Origin: Nostoc sp. FACHB-110
Lineage (GTDB): Bacteria > Cyanobacteriota > Cyanobacteriia > Cyanobacteriales > Nostocaceae
Assembly: GCF_014697425.1 (NCBI RefSeq)
Contig: NZ_JACJRU010000009.1
Span: 62,001 to 126,000 of the forward strand
Length of the DNA: 64,000 nt
Direction of reading: 5' to 3'
Shown: positions 58,605 to 64,000 of the stretch, in pieces
Layout of the letters: each line of letters opens with the position of its first letter
Position numbering within the stretch: position 1 is the stretch's first letter
Translations under genes and position numbers: made by a program
Notes under the pieces: generated by a model
Seen by the model: only the letters and a program-made list of their open reading frames with translations
What the model was told of the DNA's origin: nothing
The model's database searches: none

Positions 58605-59723
58605 CTATGACTTGAGCTGGGAAACGAGAGAATGGGCAAGCTCTACAGCTTCCCAGAGTAAGTCTGGTTGTTCTTCCAGGCGGACAGTCGCTTTGACATT
58701 GGTGTTACTCACCTCCTTATTCTCTAACTGCTCGAGAATTGGCGACAGCAATACACGGGCGTAGCTTCCGTAGGCGATTCCAGCGATAGAGTGATGAGAA
58801 TAAGACTCAGCACTCAGCACTTTCAACTCAGCACTTCTGAGGAGTCCCATTGCTTTTAACTTAGCAACGGTGTAGCTATTAGTGCCACCTGCTAACTGCA
58901 CATATCCCGGTAACTTTGCTGACAAAACTTTCTGCCCTAATTTGACTGCGGCTAGAGTGGTGCCATCTCCAATATCACCACTCATAGGGCGACCGTCGGT
59001 CTGCCAAATTAAGGTATGAGGGCGTGGATTTATCAGTTCATAAATCGCTCGTAAATAGTCAATCAGGCCTTCACCATCAGGACAGCTGATAGCTAGTACC
59101 TTGAGTTGTTCAGCCCACGGTGCAATTACTTGCCATAATCTGTGAAATTCTGCCAACCGACCTACTTTTGTGTGAATTTCTACGGCATCGACTCCTGCTG
59201 ACATCACCATTGGCGCGATCGCCTGTGGTGTTGACATATATGAGCTAGTATAAATTCTATCGTATGGACATAGTGGTATGCAACGACCACAACCGTAACA
59301 TTTCTGAGATTCAACTCCCGAAAAATTATCTTGGCGGCGATGAAATACTATAGCCTGTGCCGGACAAACCTTTTCACAAGGTCTGGGACAATTTACAGGA
59401 CACAGTGTCGGGTCAAACTCGGCTTTGCGAAAATGGGGATCTTCGCCATCATTCAAGCTGATCATGAGAAAGGGCAAATTACCTTTGTAGCTAAAGCCTC
59501 GTTGTTGAGCTTCCTTAGCTAGGGTTGGGGCTACTTGCAGTGCTGCTTGCGCGGCTGCAATCACAGCGGGATCTGCTGCCACATCTATGCAATCAGCACC
59601 AGCCAATGTATAGGCTAATGTTAAACTTCTGACGGCGGGCAGATGTTGGTAGCTGGCTCCACAGATGAGCTTGAACCAGCTAGCTTGTTTCAATGAGTGT
59701 AAGGGGACGAACAGATCAGTCAC
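58605..59723 (-). CDS. ldpA: LdpA, light-dependent period protein (Fe-S), 372 aa
   Basis: Two [4Fe-4S]-type Cys clusters are seen, CPVNCPRPCEKVCPAQAI and KCYGCGRCIPLCPYDRIY (about 113-160). They precede a long C-terminal domain with AGGTNSYTVAKLKAMGL. This matches LdpA, the redox-sensing input of the cyanobacterial circadian clock that modulates period with light. It lies upstream of ycf45. Confidence 0.87.
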   Translation of the reverse strand: MTDLFVPLHSLKQASWFKLICGASYQHLPAVRSLTLAYTLAGADCIDVAADPAVIAAAQAALQVAPTLAKEAQQRGFSYKGNLPFLMISLNDGEDPHFRKAEFDPTLCPVNCPRPCEKVCPAQAIVFHRRQDNFSGVESQKCYGCGRCIPLCPYDRIYTSSYMSTPQAIAPMVMSAGVDAVEIHTKVGRLAEFHRLWQVIAPWAEQLKVLAISCPDGEGLIDYLRAIYELINPRPHTLIWQTDGRPMSGDIGDGTTLAAVKLGQKVLSAKLPGYVQLAGGTNSYTVAKLKAMGLLRSAELKVLSAESYSHHSIAGIAYGSYARVLLSPILEQLENKEVSNTNVKATVRLEEQPDLLWEAVELAHSLVSQLKS

Positions 59724-59934
59724 ATCTCTATTATGCTTTTATGTAACTGAAAATAGTAGTCTTTAATGAATAAAAATTTTAGTTTCATGAATATTTGTCT
59801 TGAGTTCCCAGGCTTACACTTTTGAGAGTGGTTGTCAACCTGCTACTGCAAAAGATTCTCTAATTTCTGTAAAGCGATGGAAAAATTTAATAATCTTGAT
59901 AATTTTTATTCCTCTGGATGGGTTGTCAAGATGG

Positions 59935-61245
59935 CTATTGAGTTAACTTGACAGGAATGATAATTGTAAACTCTGTACCTTGCCCTGGTGAAGAAGCACA
60001 GCTAATTTTACCTTGATGTTTGTGTACGATAATTTGGTAACTAATAGATAATCCTAGCCCACTACCTTGACCGACAGGTTTTGTGGTAAAAAATGGGTTA
60101 AATATCTGTGATTGCAAAGATTGGTCTATGCCAGGGCCGTTATCAGCGATCGCAATCTCAACATTATCAGGATCAATTAGTCTTGTGCGAATGTGAATTT
60201 TGGGGGCTGGGAGTGGATATTGTTGCGCTATTTTCCACTCGTGATCAACAACACCAGTATTGATAGCGTCAATGGCGTTATTTAAAAGATGCATCAAAAC
60301 TTGGTTTAGTTCGCTGACATAACAAGTCACTAAAGGCAAGTCTGCATAATCTTTAATGATAGAAATTTCCGGACGATGATCTGTATATTTGAATCGGTGT
60401 TGTAACATGATCAAAGTACTGTCAATACCTTCGTGAATATTCACAGTCTTGATTTGTGCTTCCTCATGTCTGGAAAAATTTTGTAAAGCCACTACAATTT
60501 CTCGAATGCGATCTGCACCTCGATACATCGCACTCATCAAATCTTGTAAATCATTCATGACATAGTTTAAATCTACGTCTTTCACCATTTTTTGAATCTT
60601 CGCAGGCGGTTCTGGATATTCTTGCTGATAGGTTTCGATGATTTTCTTTAAGTAGTCTACATATTGACTAGCATAGAGAAGATTACCATAAATAAAACTA
60701 ATGGGATTATTCACTTCATGGGCGATTCCGGCGACTAATTGTCCTAAAGCTAGCATTTTTTCATTTTGGATTTGCTGCATTTGTGCTGCTTTTAATTTAT
60801 CCAAAGCTTCTTGTAACAACAAATTCTTTTCTTGCAGCGTCACTTGCAGTAAATGTAAATTAATTTGATTTTTAATTCGAGATATGACTTCCGAACCGTG
60901 AAACGGTTTTGTAATATAATCTACACCACCAACATCAAAAGCTTTAACTTTATCTAAAACATCATCTAAGGCACTAATAAAAATGACTGGGACTGAACAA
61001 GTGCGTTCGTTAGCTTTTAACTGCTGACAAACTTGGTAGCCATCCATATCTGGCATATTAATATCTAGCAAAATTAAATCTGGTAAAAGTGTTAAACAGG
61101 CAGTTAAAGCCATTTTGCCGTTTAACGCTTTCCGAACTTCAAAACCTTGCGATGTTAACATAGCCGATAATAACCGTAAGTTATCTGGCGTATCATCGAC
61201 AACTAAGATATTGCCTTTGTATTTATCTTTTGTATATAAATTCAT
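59935..61245 (-). CDS. REC-histidine kinase, 436 aa
   Basis: The N-terminal receiver has acceptor Asp in LILLDINMPDMDGYQ and Lys in YITKPFHGSE. After a coiled coil, the HisKA box GIAHEVNNPISF (His176) and an HATPase core (NAIDAI, DNGPGI, GSGLGLSISYQI) follow. It is cytoplasmic and lies next to two further REC-bearing proteins on the same strand, forming a likely phosphorelay cluster. Confidence 0.86.
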   Translation of the reverse strand: MNLYTKDKYKGNILVVDDTPDNLRLLSAMLTSQGFEVRKALNGKMALTACLTLLPDLILLDINMPDMDGYQVCQQLKANERTCSVPVIFISALDDVLDKVKAFDVGGVDYITKPFHGSEVISRIKNQINLHLLQVTLQEKNLLLQEALDKLKAAQMQQIQNEKMLALGQLVAGIAHEVNNPISFIYGNLLYASQYVDYLKKIIETYQQEYPEPPAKIQKMVKDVDLNYVMNDLQDLMSAMYRGADRIREIVVALQNFSRHEEAQIKTVNIHEGIDSTLIMLQHRFKYTDHRPEISIIKDYADLPLVTCYVSELNQVLMHLLNNAIDAINTGVVDHEWKIAQQYPLPAPKIHIRTRLIDPDNVEIAIADNGPGIDQSLQSQIFNPFFTTKPVGQGSGLGLSISYQIIVHKHQGKISCASSPGQGTEFTIIIPVKLTQ

Positions 61246-61305
61246 TGGAAAAATTAAAATAAGTTTTATAAATATAGTTTAAAATAAAAAGATGTTTTAA
61301 ATTTG

Positions 61306-63141
61306 CTACCACTGCGGTGCTGTGGCTATTAATTTAAGCACAGCTTGTTGTTCTAAAGGTCTAGAAAAAAGATATCCTTGGGCAAAATTACAGTTGAGTT
61401 TTTTGAGTTTTGCTAATTGTTCTTGGGTTTCTACACCTTCAGCAATTACAGTGATATTCATAGATTCAGCAATGCTAATGATAGCTGGTACAAGTCCCAT
61501 ATTTTCTTGATTAAATTGCATTCTACTAATAAAAGATTTATCAATTTTGAGCGAATTTAAGGGGAAGCTATGAAGGTAACTTAAAGAAGAGTATCCAGTC
61601 CCGAAATCATCCATAACTAACTTGATTTTACGTTTTTTTATTTGTTCAATGATTGTTCTGACTAAGTGATTATTTTCCATAATGACGCTTTCAGTAATTT
61701 CTAATTCTAAGTTAGACGGGTTAACTTTAGTTTCATAAATAATTTGGTCGATTTGGGAAATTAAGTTAGGCTGATTAAACAGCTTGGCACTTAAATTAAC
61801 GCTGATGGTTAAATCTTCTGGTACAAATGAGTGCGTCTGCCAAGTATTTAGTTGATGACAAGCTGACTGCAATACCCACATATCAATCGCATTAATTAAA
61901 CCTGTTTCTTCTGCAACTGGCATAAATTCGCTAGGGAGTATTAAGCCCCGAACTGGATGTTGCCAACGCACAAGTGCTTCAAATCCAGAAATTTTTCCTG
62001 TACGGAGTGAAACAATTGGTTGATAATATATGATAAATTCTTGTCTTTCGATAGCCCGACGCAGGTCATTTTCTATTTCTAGAAGTTGAATTGCTTCGAG
62101 ATGCATAATTGGGTCAAAAATGTTATATCGAGCTTTACCTAAAGCTTTAGCTCTATACATAGCTGTGTCAGCATCACGCAATAAATACTCTGGTTTTTCA
62201 TAGTGTTTATTACCCCAATTAATGCCAATGCTAGCATTCATAAATACTTCGTATCGGGATAATTTAAATGTAATAGAAAATTGTTGCAGAATTTTTTCTG
62301 CAATTTGAATAGCTGAACTAATATCTGTGAGATTTTCTACAAGAATGCCAAATTCATCACCGCCTAATCTGGCTAAAGTATCACTGGAATTTAGGCAGGA
62401 TTGCAGGCGGTGAGAGATGGCGATGAGTAATTCATCACCTACAAGATGTCCTAAAGAATCATTGACAACTTTGAAGCGATCGCAATCTAAATACAGCACA
62501 GCAAACTGATAATTAGCATTTTGTTTGGCGAGATTGAGAGCTTTGCCTAATCGTCGAATAAATAAAACTCGATTTGGTAATCCTGTCAAAGAATCATGTA
62601 AAACTATATCTAGTAATTTATCTTGCAATTGTTGACGGGAAGCGATTTCTCGTTGGAGTTTTTGCAGGGCGTTTTCTAACTCCCAAGTTCGATGCTTGAC
62701 TCTTTGTTCTAGTTCACTATTAAGTCTAATTATTTCTAGCTTTGCTGTTCTTAGAGCCAGTTGATTTTGCACCCTAACCACAACTTCTTCAAACTCAAAA
62801 GGTTTAGTAATATAATCTACTGCTCCTAATCTAAACGCTTTGACTTTATCAAAAACATCATCTAAAGCACTAATAAAAATTACCGGAATATCTGCTGTTA
62901 AATCCCATGCTTTAAAACGTTGACAAACTTCATACCCATCGACTTCCGGCATCATAATATCAAGTAAAATCAGATCCGGTAGGACTGTTTGACAAGCCGT
63001 CAAAGCCATTTGCCAATTTAAAGCTTTGCGAACGTTATACCCTTCCCTAGTCAGCAGTGAAGATAAAACTCGCAAATTGTCTGGTCTATCATCAATGATT
63101 AAAATATCTTGTTTCTCAAGATTTAACTGCTGGTAGTTCAT
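61306..63141 (-). CDS. REC-GGDEF-EAL protein, 611 aa
   Basis: A receiver domain (LILLDIMMPEVDGYE) is followed by a coiled coil, a GGDEF domain with intact RLGGDEFGIL and an EAL domain with FEALVRWQHP and DDFGTGYSSLSYLH. Both cyclase and phosphodiesterase motifs look intact, so it may make and break cyclic di-GMP under control of the receiver. It overlaps the upstream gene by 4 bp. Confidence 0.88.
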   Translation of the reverse strand: MNYQQLNLEKQDILIIDDRPDNLRVLSSLLTREGYNVRKALNWQMALTACQTVLPDLILLDIMMPEVDGYEVCQRFKAWDLTADIPVIFISALDDVFDKVKAFRLGAVDYITKPFEFEEVVVRVQNQLALRTAKLEIIRLNSELEQRVKHRTWELENALQKLQREIASRQQLQDKLLDIVLHDSLTGLPNRVLFIRRLGKALNLAKQNANYQFAVLYLDCDRFKVVNDSLGHLVGDELLIAISHRLQSCLNSSDTLARLGGDEFGILVENLTDISSAIQIAEKILQQFSITFKLSRYEVFMNASIGINWGNKHYEKPEYLLRDADTAMYRAKALGKARYNIFDPIMHLEAIQLLEIENDLRRAIERQEFIIYYQPIVSLRTGKISGFEALVRWQHPVRGLILPSEFMPVAEETGLINAIDMWVLQSACHQLNTWQTHSFVPEDLTISVNLSAKLFNQPNLISQIDQIIYETKVNPSNLELEITESVIMENNHLVRTIIEQIKKRKIKLVMDDFGTGYSSLSYLHSFPLNSLKIDKSFISRMQFNQENMGLVPAIISIAESMNITVIAEGVETQEQLAKLKKLNCNFAQGYLFSRPLEQQAVLKLIATAPQW

Positions 63142-64000
63142 GATGCCTTCGTTCTAGTCAATTCCATAATTTTCTCAAACTGATAATTAGTTGCTAAATC
63201 CCTGAAAACCCAGAAAAGTTGACTTTTGTCTGATGGTAGTTCAGCAAGCAAATCTAAAATCAGATCGTCGCTACAACTGGCTGCGGCATGATAAACTCGC
63301 ATTTGCCAGTCGTATGGCATCTGGGATATGCACCTCAAAATGTCGGAATTGCTGGCTAAAACTTCTAATTCTTGATTAGCATTTATATTATTGTTATTTG
63401 CTAGCTTGTTGATATATCTTATCCCCAAATGTTGACTGAGTTTTTCTAACAGCACTTCTGGAGTGAAAGGTTTACGAATAAAATCATCACAACCATTGGC
63501 TAAGATTTGTTGGCGTTCTTCGTCAAAGGCACTGGCGGTAAGTGCAATAATCACGGTATGAGCCACAAAAAAGCGATCGCTCACACTCTCCACAACAGGC
63601 TTAGTCATTGTTAACGCTTGAGGCAAAGATGTTACCGTTGGCTTGCTGCCACAGGGAAATAGCGGCACAGAACAAAAAGATTGGTGCTTTTGTAAAGTTA
63701 CTGCTGCATTTACCTGATTGATAGGCAATACTTTTGTATCGTGAGATAAAACCTCAGTAGTTGCCGATTGTTGTTTACAAGCAGGGACTAAAGTTTCTGG
63801 AGATGTCTGTTTTAAATTAGTGACTGATGAAATTGGTTGTGTATTAACAAACACAGGCTTGACATGGAAATTTTTCTCTTTGCGATTCTGGGATCTGAAT
63901 GCTGAGAGTTCGATTTCTTTGGCTTTGATGATTCTTGTAGCTTCGTAACCATCCATCACAGGCATTCGCATATCCATGAAAATTAAGTGTGGTTGCCATT
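63138..64000 (-). CDS. Hybrid sensor kinase, C-terminal part (runs off right edge)
   Basis: The frame is open to the window edge: WQPHLIFMDMRMPVMDGYEA is the middle of a receiver domain with its acceptor Asp, so the gene starts outside. A long linker (about 80 residues with SVTNLKQTSPETLVPACKQQ) separates this from the rest of the receiver (HTVIIALTASAFDEERQQI, DDFIRKPFTPEVL). A helical C-terminal region follows, as in hybrid kinases. It is co-transcribed with the GGDEF-EAL gene (4-bp overlap). Confidence 0.78.
   Translation of the reverse strand, partial: WQPHLIFMDMRMPVMDGYEATRIIKAKEIELSAFRSQNRKEKNFHVKPVFVNTQPISSVTNLKQTSPETLVPACKQQSATTEVLSHDTKVLPINQVNAAVTLQKHQSFCSVPLFPCGSKPTVTSLPQALTMTKPVVESVSDRFFVAHTVIIALTASAFDEERQQILANGCDDFIRKPFTPEVLLEKLSQHLGIRYINKLANNNNINANQELEVLASNSDILRCISQMPYDWQMRVYHAAASCSDDLILDLLAELPSDKSQLFWVFRDLATNYQFEKIMELTRTKAS

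Overview
The window comes from the chromosome of a filamentous, heterocyst-type cyanobacterium (Nostocales, Nostoc/Anabaena/Calothrix-like). The octamer GCGATCGC and its core are very frequent, short tandem heptamer repeats lie between genes, and the gene content is cyanobacterial: ldpA, ycf45, a small Hli protein, an intein-split thyX, and a PatA/CheY/CheW/MCP/CheA taxis cluster.

Positions 1 to about 28.68 kb are the right-hand part of a prophage, or phage-plasmid-like element, whose left end lies outside the window. It ends at a tyrosine integrase (27448-28530, minus) beside a tRNA-Thr gene (28678-28749, minus). From the left it carries: (i) a rightward tail module (3-8320); (ii) a ferritin-like gene on the opposite strand; (iii) a scaffold/major-capsid module (9033-11556); (iv) a long leftward early operon (20197 down to 11565) with an RHH regulator, an Xis-like protein, a ParB-like protein, several small conserved proteins, a replication-initiator-like gene and a C5 DNA methyltransferase split between two frames; (v) a regulatory zone (20.2-22.9 kb) with two related XRE repressors and a second RHH protein with an operator array; (vi) a rightward accessory/recombination block (22977-27431) with a SWIM protein, a Rad52-like annealing protein, a Gp37/Gp68 (DUF5131) protein, a broken HAD phosphatase and a Csx3/Crn3-like ring nuclease.

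Three signals in the prophage stand out. First, the palindrome TGAAAAATTTTTCA occurs ten times exactly, twice with one mismatch and once degenerate. I found it only in the prophage. It sits mostly at gene starts and stops and sometimes inside genes, like a dispersed operator or centromere site. Second, six 14-bp TCCCAANNTTGGGA-type sites with a 20-bp period lie inside the replication-initiator gene, as lambda ori iterons lie in gene O. Third, a lone Csx3-like gene beside the integrase is a candidate anti-type III CRISPR protein.

From 28.75 kb to 64 kb is host chromosome: an FAD oxidoreductase, a membrane-anchored coiled-coil/TPR protein, a large exported WD40/deacetylase-like/DUF4082 protein, two aldo/keto reductases, a GHL10-type glycosidase, the five-gene taxis cluster (45535-52920), a thioredoxin-like protein and Hli, thyX with an apparently endonuclease-dead intein, ycf45, ldpA, and a run of REC-containing signalling proteins (histidine kinase, GGDEF-EAL, hybrid kinase) that runs off the right edge.
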